Source: Bradyrhizobium sp. ORS 278 (GTDB lineage Bacteria > Pseudomonadota > Alphaproteobacteria > Rhizobiales > Xanthobacteraceae). From it: DNA of 64,000 bases. The stretch is taken from NCBI RefSeq assembly GCF_000026145.1, contig NC_009445.1, positions 3,782,001 to 3,846,000 of the forward strand. The letters run 5' to 3'. The position numbers and the translations under genes are program-made. The notes under the pieces are model-generated. The model did no database searches. It was given only the letters and a program-made list of their open reading frames with translations, and had not been told where the DNA came from. Positions 14,694 through 23,282 of this stretch are shown here, in pieces. Every line of letters starts with the position of its first letter. Position 1 is the first letter of the stretch.

Positions 14694-16525
14694 TGAAGCA
14701 GCTTTCGTTTCATCCCTATGCCGATCTGTTTCCGCTGATCGAGGGCCAGGACTTCTACGATCTGGCTGAGGATATCCGCGTCAACGGGCTGCATGACCAG
14801 ATCGATTTGATCGAGATCGAGGGCAGCTATCAGATCCTCGACGGGCGCAACCGTTACCGGGCGCTCGTCTGGATCATGTCGACGGGCGAGCGGCTCGGGC
14901 CGGGCTGGGGCATGCACGAAGGCAGGCTGCTGAATGCCGCCGACCTAGTGAGCGAGGACCAGCCCTGGCGCTCCTGGCTCTACGCTGACGGCGATGCCGA
15001 CGACTACGGCGACCTGCTCGCCTACGTGCTGTCGAAGAACCTCAAGCGGCGCCAGCTCGACGAGAGCCAGCGCGCGATCGTCGCCGGCCGGCTCGCGAAC
15101 ATGCGGCAGGGGCACCGGACCGATCTTCAACCTTCTGCAAATTTGCAGAAGGTCTCGACGGCTGCCGCGGCGGAAGCCGTGAACGTCAGCGAGCGCTCGG
15201 CGGCAGCGGGCCGCAAGGTCGTGCAGTCGGCGCTCCCGGAGGTCGTTGCGGCGGTCGAGCGCGGCCAGCTCAAGGTCTCCGTGGCGGAGCAGATCGCCGC
15301 GCAGCCGGCCGAGCGCCAGGCTGAGATCGTGGCAGCGCTGCCGCGCGATGCCGAAGGGCGGCTGACGCCGGAGATCAAGAAGGCGCTGGCGCCGGTCATC
15401 AAGGAGATCCGCAAAGAGAAGATCGCGGCGAAGAAGGAAGTGCGAGCGGAGCGCGAGATCAAGCTCGGCCGCAAAATCCAGGCGCTGCCGGACAAGATGT
15501 TCGGCGTCGCGATCGAGGATTTCGAATGGGACCATGCGACGTGGTCCGCCGAGACCGGCACCGAGCGGCATCCGTCGATGCACTATGAGACGGCCGCCGA
15601 GGCGCGGACGCCTGAGGAAATCGTCGCGCGCTGCGCCGAGCGCTTCGCCTGCCTCGCCGATGACTGCATCCTGTTCAAGTGGACGACGATCCCGCACCTC
15701 GCGCTCGCCATCAAGGTGCTGGAGCTGCAGGGCTTCACCTACGTCACGCATCTGGTCTGGGACAAGCGCCGGATGGGTGAGGCGCGCGGCATGGGCTATT
15801 GGTTCACCGGCGAGCACGAGATCGTGCTGGTCGGCGTCCGCGGCAAGGTCGTGCCGCCGGCCACGGCGCATTTCCGGAGCGTGTTCACCGAGCCGGTCGG
15901 GGCGCATAGCGAGAAGCCGGACAACATTCACAGCATCATCGAATTCCACTGGCCGAACGTGCCGAAGGTGGAATTCAACGCGCGCCGTCGCCGGCCAGGC
16001 TGGGAAGCTTGGGGCTTCGATGCGCCCGACGATGCTCAGTTTGCGGACAGCGGCGAGTCCCCACATGCCGCAGATCAGCCAGCCCCGCCGAAGCCGCCTT
16101 CCGCGTCGGAAGATGGGATAGTCGAACCGGCTCCGGTCGACCAGGACCCCGAAGCCGACACCGTCGTTCCGCCGGCGGGCAGACCTGGCTCCGCATTCCC
16201 CGATCTCGAAATTCCGCCGTTCCTGCGCCGCACGTCGCAACAGGCCGAGATGGATCTCGCGCGCCGTGACCGGCTGCCGGGCGAGATCGTCGATGGCCAT
16301 CTGCAGACGCGCCTGCCGCTGACGTCGGACGAGCTGGAGATGCAGACGGCGCTGCTCGCGATCGACGCGGGCGAGGCGATCGACAGCGGCATGGCGCGGC
16401 ACCTGATCGGCGCCGGCCTCGCGCACGCGTCGACGAAGCGGATCTCGGTCACCGACGAGGGCCGCGCCTTCCTGGCGCAGCTGGTAGGTACGGCGCTCGC
16501 AGGCGCCGCGGAGGCGCGGGCATGA
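14693..16525 (+). CDS. ParB-like nuclease domain fused to an MT-A70-like methyltransferase
   Basis: 610 residues. Residues 1-150 are a ParB/Spo0J-type domain (IRVNGLHDQIDLIEIEGSYQ, ILDGRNRYRAL) that binds or senses DNA; the middle is a helical and charged linker; residues 265-440 resemble MT-A70 adenine N6-methyltransferases (CILFKWTTIPHLALAIKVL, YVTHLVWDKRRMGEARG, GYWFTGEHEIVLVGVRG, SEKPDNIHSIIE). The catalytic DPPW is replaced by DFEW at residues 276-279. Length and the overlapping ATGA with the upstream HNH gene support ATG 14693. It may methylate phage DNA to block restriction; activity is uncertain because of the altered motif. Confidence 0.8.
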   Translation: MKQLSFHPYADLFPLIEGQDFYDLAEDIRVNGLHDQIDLIEIEGSYQILDGRNRYRALVWIMSTGERLGPGWGMHEGRLLNAADLVSEDQPWRSWLYADGDADDYGDLLAYVLSKNLKRRQLDESQRAIVAGRLANMRQGHRTDLQPSANLQKVSTAAAAEAVNVSERSAAAGRKVVQSALPEVVAAVERGQLKVSVAEQIAAQPAERQAEIVAALPRDAEGRLTPEIKKALAPVIKEIRKEKIAAKKEVRAEREIKLGRKIQALPDKMFGVAIEDFEWDHATWSAETGTERHPSMHYETAAEARTPEEIVARCAERFACLADDCILFKWTTIPHLALAIKVLELQGFTYVTHLVWDKRRMGEARGMGYWFTGEHEIVLVGVRGKVVPPATAHFRSVFTEPVGAHSEKPDNIHSIIEFHWPNVPKVEFNARRRRPGWEAWGFDAPDDAQFADSGESPHAADQPAPPKPPSASEDGIVEPAPVDQDPEADTVVPPAGRPGSAFPDLEIPPFLRRTSQQAEMDLARRDRLPGEIVDGHLQTRLPLTSDELEMQTALLAIDAGEAIDSGMARHLIGAGLAHASTKRISVTDEGRAFLAQLVGTALAGAAEARA

Positions 16526-16713
16526 GCGACAAGATCCCGCTGCGGCAACAAATCGGCGCCATCAACGTCGAGATCCGCGAGCGCAAGGTCAAGCCAGGCA
16601 TGAGCCGGTCGCAGGCGGAATACCACATCTCGCGGCTCGAAGCGGCCGCCGCGACCTTGGAATGGCTGCAGGCCAACGAGACGCGCATCAAGGGAGCGGT
16701 CGGCAATGGCTGA
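16522..16713 (+). CDS. Small early phage protein
   Basis: 63 residues, helical, starting MSDKIPLRQQIGAINVEIRERK. The sequence SRSQAEYHISRLEAAAATLEWLQANE suggests a two-helix coiled segment. Overlaps both neighbours. Function unknown. Confidence 0.55.
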   Translation: MSDKIPLRQQIGAINVEIRERKVKPGMSRSQAEYHISRLEAAAATLEWLQANETRIKGAVGNG

Positions 16714-17110
16714 GATCCTCACCTGTCAGACGCTGACGCCGCGGCAGATGCGTCGCGTGATCCTGGAGTCACCCTATGCCGGCGACATCGTCCGCAACGT
16801 CGCCTATGCGCGCGCTTGCGTAAAAGACGCGTTGTTGCGCGGAGAGGCGCCGCTGGTCTCGCATCTGCTCTACACCCAGCCCGGTATTCTCGACGACAAC
16901 GTCCAGCGCGAGCGCGCGCACGGCATCAATGCCGGCCACGCGTGGATGCATCTCGCCGACGCTGTCGTCGTCTATACCGACCGCGGCATCTCCGCCGGCA
17001 TGGAGGCGGGCATCAGCATGGCACGCTTCAATGGCGTGCCCGTCGAGTACCGCAGTGGCATCACCTATCAGGTCGGCGGCGCGGACTATCTGGCGGGGTA
17101 TCGCCGATGA
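16706..17110 (+). CDS. DUF4406/DUF7768-like nucleoside-deoxyribosyltransferase-fold protein
   Basis: 134 residues. Pattern [38 protein letters not shown] followed by [28 protein letters not shown] resembles small phage proteins with the nucleoside 2-deoxyribosyltransferase fold (SPYAGD..R...A, then D..V.Y.D.G.S.GM..E). Whether it acts on nucleotides or is purely binding is not known. Confidence 0.65.
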   Translation: MAEILTCQTLTPRQMRRVILESPYAGDIVRNVAYARACVKDALLRGEAPLVSHLLYTQPGILDDNVQRERAHGINAGHAWMHLADAVVVYTDRGISAGMEAGISMARFNGVPVEYRSGITYQVGGADYLAGYRR

Positions 17111-17406
17111 TCATCGTCCGCGTCGAGCTGCATTCCGCCGTGACGCGCCAAGTCACCGAGATTGCGCGAATGCGCATCTGCAATGTGGGCGGCACCCGCG
17201 AGCATGGCGATTACCGCGCGGAGACCTTCCGCGGCCGCTCGGCGCAGCAGCTGTCGCGGCTCATTCGGCAGCGGACTGCCGATGTCACCAAGTACCCGCG
17301 GCTTCGCGTGCACGTCTGGCACCTGGTTGCTCAGGCGCTCGTCGCGATGGGCTACATGGGCGCGGGCCATGCCGAGCAGCAATCGGATCTTCTGGAGGGG
17401 CAATGA
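17107..17406 (+). CDS. Small early phage protein
   Basis: 99 residues starting [29 protein letters not shown]. The motif [25 protein letters not shown] looks like a conserved beta-hairpin seen in many alphaproteobacterial phages. ATG 17107 overlaps the preceding stop. Function unknown. Confidence 0.55.
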   Translation: MIIVRVELHSAVTRQVTEIARMRICNVGGTREHGDYRAETFRGRSAQQLSRLIRQRTADVTKYPRLRVHVWHLVAQALVAMGYMGAGHAEQQSDLLEGQ

Positions 17407-17660
17407 CCTCCGTCCGTCATCGCTGGGGCGACAAGGTTCGCTTTCCCCACAAGAGCGAGCGGCAGTGTGCCCGCTGCGAAATGGTGAAGGTCGGCCGGCA
17501 CGAGGGGCAGGGCGGTCGCGATCTCTACTGGACCGAGTTCTGGCGCGATGAGGAGCGTATCGACGACGGCGGCCGCACGCCGCCATGCGACGCGCGCTGT
17601 GAGCAGGTGAAGGCAACGGGGGAACCATGGACACCAGAGGCACACGGCATCTCTCGGTAG
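17403..17660 (+). CDS. Small cysteine-containing early phage protein
   Basis: 85 residues. Four cysteines arranged as C-x2-C (CARCEMVK) and CDARCEQ, so a zinc-binding site is likely. Start ATG 17403 overlaps the upstream stop by 4 bases. No known family. Confidence 0.5.
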   Translation: MTSVRHRWGDKVRFPHKSERQCARCEMVKVGRHEGQGGRDLYWTEFWRDEERIDDGGRTPPCDARCEQVKATGEPWTPEAHGISR

Positions 17661-17911
17661 ATGAATTCATCGCGGCCGTGCGCGATGCCGAGCCTGGCGC
17701 GAGGATCATCTACGCGACCGGCGATCTCGCCTATAGCGCCGTGGGCGCGCCGGAGCTGCACGCCGTCCGCGCCAACGCGCAATTCTGCGCGCAGGCCAAG
17801 CAGGGCGTCCTGGTCCAGCGCCGTCGCCCCGATCTGCAGTTCCACGGCGCAGGCGGCGGCTGCTGCTTTGAGTATTTGTTCGTCAAGGCGAGGGGCAAGG
17901 CTGCCGAATGA
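17627..17911 (+). CDS. Small early phage protein
   Basis: 94 residues. Overlaps the previous gene by 34 bases. The segment [29 protein letters not shown] and the tail [10 protein letters not shown] are shared-looking features of alphaproteobacterial phage proteins with an alternating helix-strand pattern. Function not known. Confidence 0.55.
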   Translation: MDTRGTRHLSVDEFIAAVRDAEPGARIIYATGDLAYSAVGAPELHAVRANAQFCAQAKQGVLVQRRRPDLQFHGAGGGCCFEYLFVKARGKAAE

Positions 17912-18168
17912 GCGACGTGCTGATCGAGGCGCTCGCTCGCCCGGACGATGACGCCGCGCGCCTGGCCGACATCATCTGCCTGCTCGCGGTCCGCGGCGGC
18001 GAGCTGGGCGAGCTCGAAATGTATGGGGCCGCCGAGGGCCAGCCGCAGCCATTCAAGCGACTGCGCGGCGAGTGGCTGGAGCGGCTGGCCGTTGCCGTCG
18101 AGCGCGGCTCGCTGGCCCGTATGGCGCCTGAGCGCGTCGTCGAGATCCTGTTGCTGGGGCGGCCCTGA
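17908..18168 (+). CDS. Small early phage protein
   Basis: 86 residues, acidic, helical, starting [31 protein letters not shown] 17908 overlaps the previous stop by 4 bases. Function unknown. Confidence 0.55.
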   Translation: MSDVLIEALARPDDDAARLADIICLLAVRGGELGELEMYGAAEGQPQPFKRLRGEWLERLAVAVERGSLARMAPERVVEILLLGRP

Positions 18169-18228
18169 GCCCGCGCCTGCGTCCGTTCCGTGGCTTGCGT
18201 TATCTGACCTTCTGGAAGTGAGACCGAC

Positions 18229-19491
18229 ATGACTGCGCATCGCGAGAAGCGCCGAGCCCGGCACATCGCCTCCGACGAGGCCCATGCCTGGGCGCGCTCG
18301 CTGGATCTTCGAAACCCGAACGCGAAGAGTGTGCTTCGGTCGCTCGCGCTCTACGTCAATGGCGAGGCGCGATGCTTCGTCGGGCTTGAGCAGCTGGCGC
18401 TCGACACTGATCTGTCGGTCGACACTGTCAGGCGCCGCATGATCTGGCTGGAAGAGATCGGCGCCATCACGCGGATTGCGCAGTGGATTGACGATCGCGG
18501 CGTGCGCAACGGCGACGGCCGGGGCAAGCGCTCGACCGATCTCATCCTGCTGCATATTGACCGCGACGGCGATGAGATCGAAGCGCGCGCCTGGGGCGTC
18601 GTCGTGGAAAGCGAAGATAAATCAACGGCGATTAGCCCTAGCAGGCAGCAAGGGCTAAATCAGCCGCCGGAAACGGCTAGCCCTAGGCCAGCCCTCGGCC
18701 AGCCCTCGCACTGTTGCGACCACCTAAACTCTGAACCTGAACCTGAATCTCCCCCCTTACCCCCCTCCGGGGGGCGGGAGGCTGCTGACGCTTGTGACGA
18801 AAGCGAAGCGGAGCCGGAGCATTTCGGGCCTGCGTGGGCAGGCTATCCTGAGCACGAGGCGATGCGGCGGGATCTCGCGCTCGCCGAATTCCGCAGCCTG
18901 TCGGCGGACGATCAGAAGCTCTGCAGAGCGGCCGTGCCGGACTACGCGGCGCAGATCCGCAAGCTGAAATGGAAGCCGCGAGCGTTTCATCTCTGGGTTC
19001 GCTCAGGCGGCTTCCGTGAATTTCCGAACGCGAAGTTGCCCGACGAGCGGCCGCCACCGCCGGAGCGTCGGTTGATCCAGGGCGATGAGCTAGCCGGCTT
19101 CACGGTCGCGCTGCGCATCGCCGAGCGGCGTGATCCGGTGCTCGTCGCCGATCAGCAGCTCGGCCGCGGCGTCTGGCGCCTGATGCCCGTGCAGCCCGAC
19201 CTGGTTGCGATGGCGGCGTTCGTCGACGACGCCGATCGCGACAGCTGGGAGATCGTCGCCGAGGGCTCGGAGCGCTTCGCGGCCTGGCGCGACCGGCTGA
19301 AGCTCTGGCTCGGCGTCGAGCCGAAGGCCGAACGTATCTGGCTCGAGCCGCACGATCCGGCCGTGCACGGCCTGTCGCCGCTGCATCCGAATTTCCGAGT
19401 CCGCAAATCCATCAACGGCTTTCGCGTCCCGCGGCCCTTTCCACCGCGCCGCGACGGCACATGGTCGCCAGCAGCAGGGGAGAACGCATGA
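18229..19491 (+). CDS. Replication initiator-like protein (helix-turn-helix)
   Basis: 420 residues. Residues 25-95 form a winged helix (SLALYVNGEARCFVGLEQLAL, then DLSVDTVRRRMIWLEEIGAITR), as in phage replication initiators of the O/RepA-like and DnaD-like type. A low-complexity Pro/Ser/Glu linker (about residues 145-205) includes a proline tract, and the C-terminal half has no known motif. Position at the end of the early operon fits a replication role. The usual O-type partner (helicase loader) is not seen, so host loading is assumed. Confidence 0.65.
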   Translation: MTAHREKRRARHIASDEAHAWARSLDLRNPNAKSVLRSLALYVNGEARCFVGLEQLALDTDLSVDTVRRRMIWLEEIGAITRIAQWIDDRGVRNGDGRGKRSTDLILLHIDRDGDEIEARAWGVVVESEDKSTAISPSRQQGLNQPPETASPRPALGQPSHCCDHLNSEPEPESPPLPPSGGREAADACDESEAEPEHFGPAWAGYPEHEAMRRDLALAEFRSLSADDQKLCRAAVPDYAAQIRKLKWKPRAFHLWVRSGGFREFPNAKLPDERPPPPERRLIQGDELAGFTVALRIAERRDPVLVADQQLGRGVWRLMPVQPDLVAMAAFVDDADRDSWEIVAEGSERFAAWRDRLKLWLGVEPKAERIWLEPHDPAVHGLSPLHPNFRVRKSINGFRVPRPFPPRRDGTWSPAAGENA

Positions 19492-20093
19492 ACATGGGCT
19501 ATCAGATTGGGGATTTCGTCGAGTTCGTGGATCTCGCCAAGCTCCACGCGCCAGAGGCGGCGCCAGTGCCGCAATGCTGGTACATCCTGCGCACGCATCC
19601 CCACTGCGAAGCGAAGGTGATGAAGGCTTTTCGCCTGCGGAATATCAGCGCGTACCTGCCTGTGATGACCGTGTCGAAGGAATTCCGGCGCATGCGCCGC
19701 GGCTTCGAATGGATCGAGCGTCGCGACGTGGTGTCGCCCTTGATCCTCGGCGCTGTGCTGATCCCGGATTTCGAAGAACGCTGGCAGTGCTGGCGTGGTG
19801 TCGACGGCGCGGTGGGACTGCTGCGGTTCGGCGAATGGACGCCGCGTCTTACGCCCAAGCTGTTTCAGGACATCAGGAAAATCGAGGACATCGCCAACAC
19901 GCCGAAGAGCAAGCGGGCGCGCGCCTTCGAGGTCGGCCAGCTGGTTCGTGTGCTCAGCGGGCCGTTCCGTTACTTCAGCGCTCGCGTCGAGAGAATTGAC
20001 TCAAGGGGCCGACTCAGTGTCGGTGCTGAGATATTCGGGCGCATCACTCCGATCGACATCGACGAGGGTGAAATCGAAGCGGTTGAAGCTTAG
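19488..20093 (+). CDS. Phage-encoded NusG-like transcription factor
   Basis: 201 residues. An NGN domain at about 31-128 (WYILRTHPHCEAKVMKAFRL, NISAYLPVM) and a KOW domain at about 147-200 (FEVGQLVRVLSGPFRYFSARVERI) match NusG/RfaH. ATG 19488 overlaps the initiator stop; a second Met three codons on is also possible. It is the last gene of the early operon, directly before a terminator and the packaging genes, a place where lambda carries its Q antiterminator. I infer that it switches on late transcription; it might instead act more generally on host RNA polymerase. Confidence 0.82.
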   Translation: MNMGYQIGDFVEFVDLAKLHAPEAAPVPQCWYILRTHPHCEAKVMKAFRLRNISAYLPVMTVSKEFRRMRRGFEWIERRDVVSPLILGAVLIPDFEERWQCWRGVDGAVGLLRFGEWTPRLTPKLFQDIRKIEDIANTPKSKRARAFEVGQLVRVLSGPFRYFSARVERIDSRGRLSVGAEIFGRITPIDIDEGEIEAVEA

Positions 20094-20222
20094 CGCGCAT
20101 CATCTCTGGCGCTTGGTGCCAGGTGGCCAAGGTCACCAGGACGCTTCGAACGGAGCTAACCACTCCGGCGCATCTGCCACCAGCCAGAACGCTGGTTCGC
20201 GGAAAAAAGGTGGAATCTGCCC

Positions 20223-20247
20223 AAAGCCCGGTCTCGAGCCGGGCTTT
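20223..20247. terminator. Hairpin terminator between early and late regions
   Basis: AAAGCCCGG (20223-20231) and CCGGGCTTT (20239-20247) are perfect inverted arms with a 7-base loop, able to end transcription from either side: the early operon and the convergent HNH-like gene. Confidence 0.7.
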
Positions 20248-20248
20248 C

Positions 20249-21034
20249 TCACATGTGTATACTGCCCCCATGGGGTAAATTCATTGCCCGTGAGAAGCTA
20301 TCTGCGATGAAGTCGGCCTCACCGTCGTCGATGAATCTGGCAGGAGGCCAGCTCAGGTTTGTTTTGGGCAACGGCCAGATCTGTCGCATAGCATCGTTTT
20401 CGTTCACGATCGTTGTGCTACTAGATGTCGCCGCAGCCTGAATGAACAGCCGACCCATCCCGATGCTGGTGAAGTGCGTGTCCGGATGGAGTGACCCGGT
20501 CGGGTCTGGGTCCACACGACCCATGTGGTGGAACATGGCGAGGTTTCGCCACTTTGACCCTTGATAGTCGGCAATCCAAATTGACCAGGTTGGCGGTAAT
20601 TCGAATTCCGCGTACATCCGCAGGCGTTCGCTGTCGGGAATGGCTATGTGATTGGGGTGCAGGTACTCGCCGACCATCACGGTCTTGCCGATCCACCCGG
20701 AAAGCACCTTGAGATCAAATGTCGAAATCGAGTGCGGCAATCCGTAGATCAGCGGACGCAGGATCGGTCGTGCGCGTGTTTCCATTCGGCTCATCCAGCC
20801 GCTGTTGCAGCCGGCGCAAACGAACGGCACTGTGGTTGTTCCGGAATGCCCTTGGCGAATTGCTCGGGTGGGCATCGAATAAACCTTTCCGCGCTTATCT
20901 TGTCCCCATCGCGTCAGGCCAATAGTGCGCGTGTCGCGGGCCGTTCGGGGGAAAGCTTCGCGGAGCCATTGAGCAAACAGGTGCTCCTTGGTTGTGCTAG
21001 GTGTCAAACAGAAGATGCAGCGGCGGGATGACAT
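20249..21034 (-). CDS. HNH-like zinc-binding cargo protein
   Basis: 261 residues. N-terminal CIFC...TKEHLFAQWL and VCAGCNSGWMSRME provide two CxxC pairs and an EH motif, the layout of one HNH/zinc-finger endonuclease group. Remaining residues show no domain. ATG 21034 begins MSSRRCIFCLTPST; an upstream in-frame ATG at 21055 is possible. It is on the opposite strand to the surrounding phage genes, with lower GC and a terminator at its 3' end, so it is likely an independently expressed cargo gene. It is close to, but not the same type as, the small packaging HNH that follows. Confidence 0.6.
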   Translation of the reverse strand: MSSRRCIFCLTPSTTKEHLFAQWLREAFPRTARDTRTIGLTRWGQDKRGKVYSMPTRAIRQGHSGTTTVPFVCAGCNSGWMSRMETRARPILRPLIYGLPHSISTFDLKVLSGWIGKTVMVGEYLHPNHIAIPDSERLRMYAEFELPPTWSIWIADYQGSKWRNLAMFHHMGRVDPDPTGSLHPDTHFTSIGMGRLFIQAAATSSSTTIVNENDAMRQIWPLPKTNLSWPPARFIDDGEADFIADSFSRAMNLPHGGSIHM

Positions 21035-21188
21035 TGGAAGAGCCCCTTGCGGCATCGGCTCAGAGCAACGAAGCCGGTGCCTGCACTTCCACCAATCTAG
21101 GCAAACTGTTGGCGGTTCGCTCGCCCTTTGTGCAGCCTTGAGACAACGTATTGGAGGCCGGTAAGCGGCTTCCATTGTGCTGTTGGCC

Positions 21189-21464
21189 ATGTCGCATCCT
21201 TGGAAAGCTTGGTACCGACTGGCGCGTTGGCAGCGGCTGCGTATGCAGGTATTCCTGCGCGACCTCTACACCTGCCAATGCGGCTGCGGACGTATCGAAT
21301 CAAACACCTCGCTGCTCGTGTGCGATCACAAGATCCCGCACCGCGGCGACGAGCGCCTGTTCTGGAACGAGGCGAATCTGCAGACCCTGTTCAAGCCTTG
21401 CCATGACAAGCGCAAACAGCAGCAAGAGCAATCCTCTCTCCACACGCGCGGCATCTGGCACTGA
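21189..21464 (+). CDS. HNH endonuclease of the packaging module
   Basis: 91 residues. CQCGCG, then CDHKIPHRGDERLFWNEANLQTLFKPCHDKRKQ gives the HNH triad and the zinc-binding cysteines. Small HNH proteins next to terminase are known in cos-packaging HK97-like phages to be required for terminase cutting. ATG 21189 (MSHPWKAWYR) is preferred over GTG 21177. It directly precedes terS. Confidence 0.85.
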   Translation: MSHPWKAWYRLARWQRLRMQVFLRDLYTCQCGCGRIESNTSLLVCDHKIPHRGDERLFWNEANLQTLFKPCHDKRKQQQEQSSLHTRGIWH

Positions 21465-21554
21465 CCGCTGCAGCTCAGGGAGGGGGGTGGTGCAATCTCT
21501 AGCCACCCCATCTTCACGGACCGGCCCTTCTCTCACTCGCAGGTTTTTTTCGTC

Positions 21555-22043
21555 GTGGCTCTGAATTTTGATCTGTTTGGCGATCCGATCCCGGCTAACC
21601 ATGGCAAACGGGGGCGGCCGGAGCATGTGCCGACATTGGAAAACAGGAATCGCGTCAACATGTTGTTGGCGTGCGGCTGGAGCAACGAGCGGATTGCCGG
21701 CGCACTGCGCATCACTGAGCCGACGCTGCGGAAGCATTATTTTTCGGAGTTGAAGCATCGGGCCGTCGCCCGCGACCGCCTCAACGCCGTTTTGCTGATG
21801 AAGGGCTTTGAGGCCGTGCAAGGCGGGAACGCGACCGCGATCCGGCTGTTCCTGCAGCTGATAGACCGCAATGATCTGATGCATTTCGGTCAGACGTTAA
21901 AGGCGACGGCTAAGCAGCCTGAGAAACCAGCGAAGCCGGAGAGGGTTGGCAAGAAAGCAGCCGCGCTCGCCGCTGCGCACCAGCCGGATGCAGGCACGCC
22001 GATGGGTGAGCTGATGGCTCGACGTCAGCAGCGCATAAACTAA
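21555..22043 (+). CDS. terS: Terminase small subunit
   Basis: 162 residues. A helix-turn-helix (LLACGWSNERIAGALRITEPTLRKHYFSEL) at residues 37-67, followed by an oligomerisation-type helical region and a polar basic tail (KPERVGKKAAALAAAH). It binds the packaging site of phage DNA and recruits the large subunit. Location between the HNH gene and terL is as expected, but here an opposite-strand gene separates it from terL. Confidence 0.8.
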   Translation: MALNFDLFGDPIPANHGKRGRPEHVPTLENRNRVNMLLACGWSNERIAGALRITEPTLRKHYFSELKHRAVARDRLNAVLLMKGFEAVQGGNATAIRLFLQLIDRNDLMHFGQTLKATAKQPEKPAKPERVGKKAAALAAAHQPDAGTPMGELMARRQQRIN

Positions 22044-22072
22044 TGCCAAGACGCCGCAAGCGTCGTTGACAG

Positions 22073-23173
22073 CTAGATATTGAAGTTGATTTCGCGCAGC
22101 TGTTCGCAGGCGCCGTCAAATCCAGGAAACATAGATCCGGCAGTTATGCCCATTAATTGCAGTTCCTGGATGATCTGCGGTCGCTCGGAAAGTGGTAGGT
22201 CGATTACCTCCAGATAGGTCTTTCCGTTTCGAGTCTCGATGAATTTTATGAACTCTTCTATGTCGTCAACGTTTGTAACGGTCGAAAGTGCTTGCTGAGG
22301 CACCATGCGACGATTCTCAATGGCTAACGGATCTAACAAGGAGAAATGTGGGAGAGTTGCCGTGACTAAGTGTGATCTAGCGACATCTTTTTGCCATTCG
22401 CGCCGATCGAATATGAATATACGCGCATTGCCGTCGTCCGCTCTCCTCCTTCGAAAAGCAAAATAGGCAGCAATGAAAGGCGATCGTGTCCAATCAAGAA
22501 GTGGAGTAGGATAGCCGTGATGTTGCACCAAGTTGCAAAAAGCCGCGTACTCAAGCTCGTCCTTTAGGTTGAAATGATGTTCAGTCAAGCTGCTCAGGTG
22601 CGCGTGTAACTGGTTGATATCGCTCCTTATAAACCGCATAAGATCGGACCGTCCGGAACGATGAAAGAAAGTGCGCAGGCGCCAAGTATTGCTTTCTTGG
22701 CCTCTATAAACATACCGGGCCGGATCCCTCTCTAGAGCATACCTTTTGAAGGAAGCCCAATCATTCACTGTCGAGAGCGGCTGACGTTCAGGCGGTCGAC
22801 CACCGTCCGATAGTAAGAGGTTGGCCGTACCCTTACCCGCCGAGGCGCTGTGAAACTGGATCTCCAGCCCAATTCCGGGTTCGAACGACCAGATCGTAGT
22901 TAGCAAGGGATCGAATGGAGCGCCCTTGTAATTGTCTTTGACTGCGTCCCAAGGAACTATAGTCCCATTGCTGGTGATGATCTCGATGGGTATCTGCAGT
23001 GCGAAGCTGCGCGACTTATCCTTCGTTCGAATTCGGCCAGCGACTCCAGGCACTCCCGGCGCTCTGGAGAAGACGTACGCCATGCCATCATAGTGGTCGC
23101 CGAGATCGTCAAGTTCAATTGTGACTGTGCCCTCGTTATCCCCTTTGAAACTCCCAAACCATTGACCGCGCAT
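22073..23173 (-). CDS. FRG-domain cargo protein
   Basis: 366 residues. The FRG domain is clear: YVYRGQES at residues 155-161 and LVQHHGYPTPLLDW at 215-228 followed by TRSPFIAAYFAF. The N-terminal 130 residues carry a beta-rich region starting MRGQWFGSFKGDNEG that may be a substrate- or nucleic-acid-sensing part. FRG proteins are mostly of unknown function but several occur in anti-phage contexts. The gene is on the opposite strand to the phage late genes, lies between terS and terL, and has lower GC, all signs of independent cargo. ATG 23173 has GGTGCAGCT upstream; the promoter is not identified. Confidence 0.75.
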   Translation of the reverse strand: MRGQWFGSFKGDNEGTVTIELDDLGDHYDGMAYVFSRAPGVPGVAGRIRTKDKSRSFALQIPIEIITSNGTIVPWDAVKDNYKGAPFDPLLTTIWSFEPGIGLEIQFHSASAGKGTANLLLSDGGRPPERQPLSTVNDWASFKRYALERDPARYVYRGQESNTWRLRTFFHRSGRSDLMRFIRSDINQLHAHLSSLTEHHFNLKDELEYAAFCNLVQHHGYPTPLLDWTRSPFIAAYFAFRRRRADDGNARIFIFDRREWQKDVARSHLVTATLPHFSLLDPLAIENRRMVPQQALSTVTNVDDIEEFIKFIETRNGKTYLEVIDLPLSERPQIIQELQLMGITAGSMFPGFDGACEQLREINFNI

Positions 23174-23282
23174 AGCTGCACCCGACCTAACTGTTGGATC
23201 AGACAGGTTAAGATCGCCCGATATGGTGCGATAGTAGTCGAAAAAGAATCCGAATCAAACTCAACCTCTGGAGGGGCTGCTG

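Noticed and set aside
14945..16426. Long minus-strand frame opposite the ParB-MT-A70 gene
   Set aside because: Shadow of a coding strand with clear family motifs; the antisense translation shows no recognisable features.
18600..18780. Repeat-like AGCCCTAG/GGGCTA motifs in the replication initiator
   Set aside because: Considered as origin iterons because initiator genes can contain the origin, but there are only a few short, irregularly spaced copies within a coding linker; not enough to call an origin.
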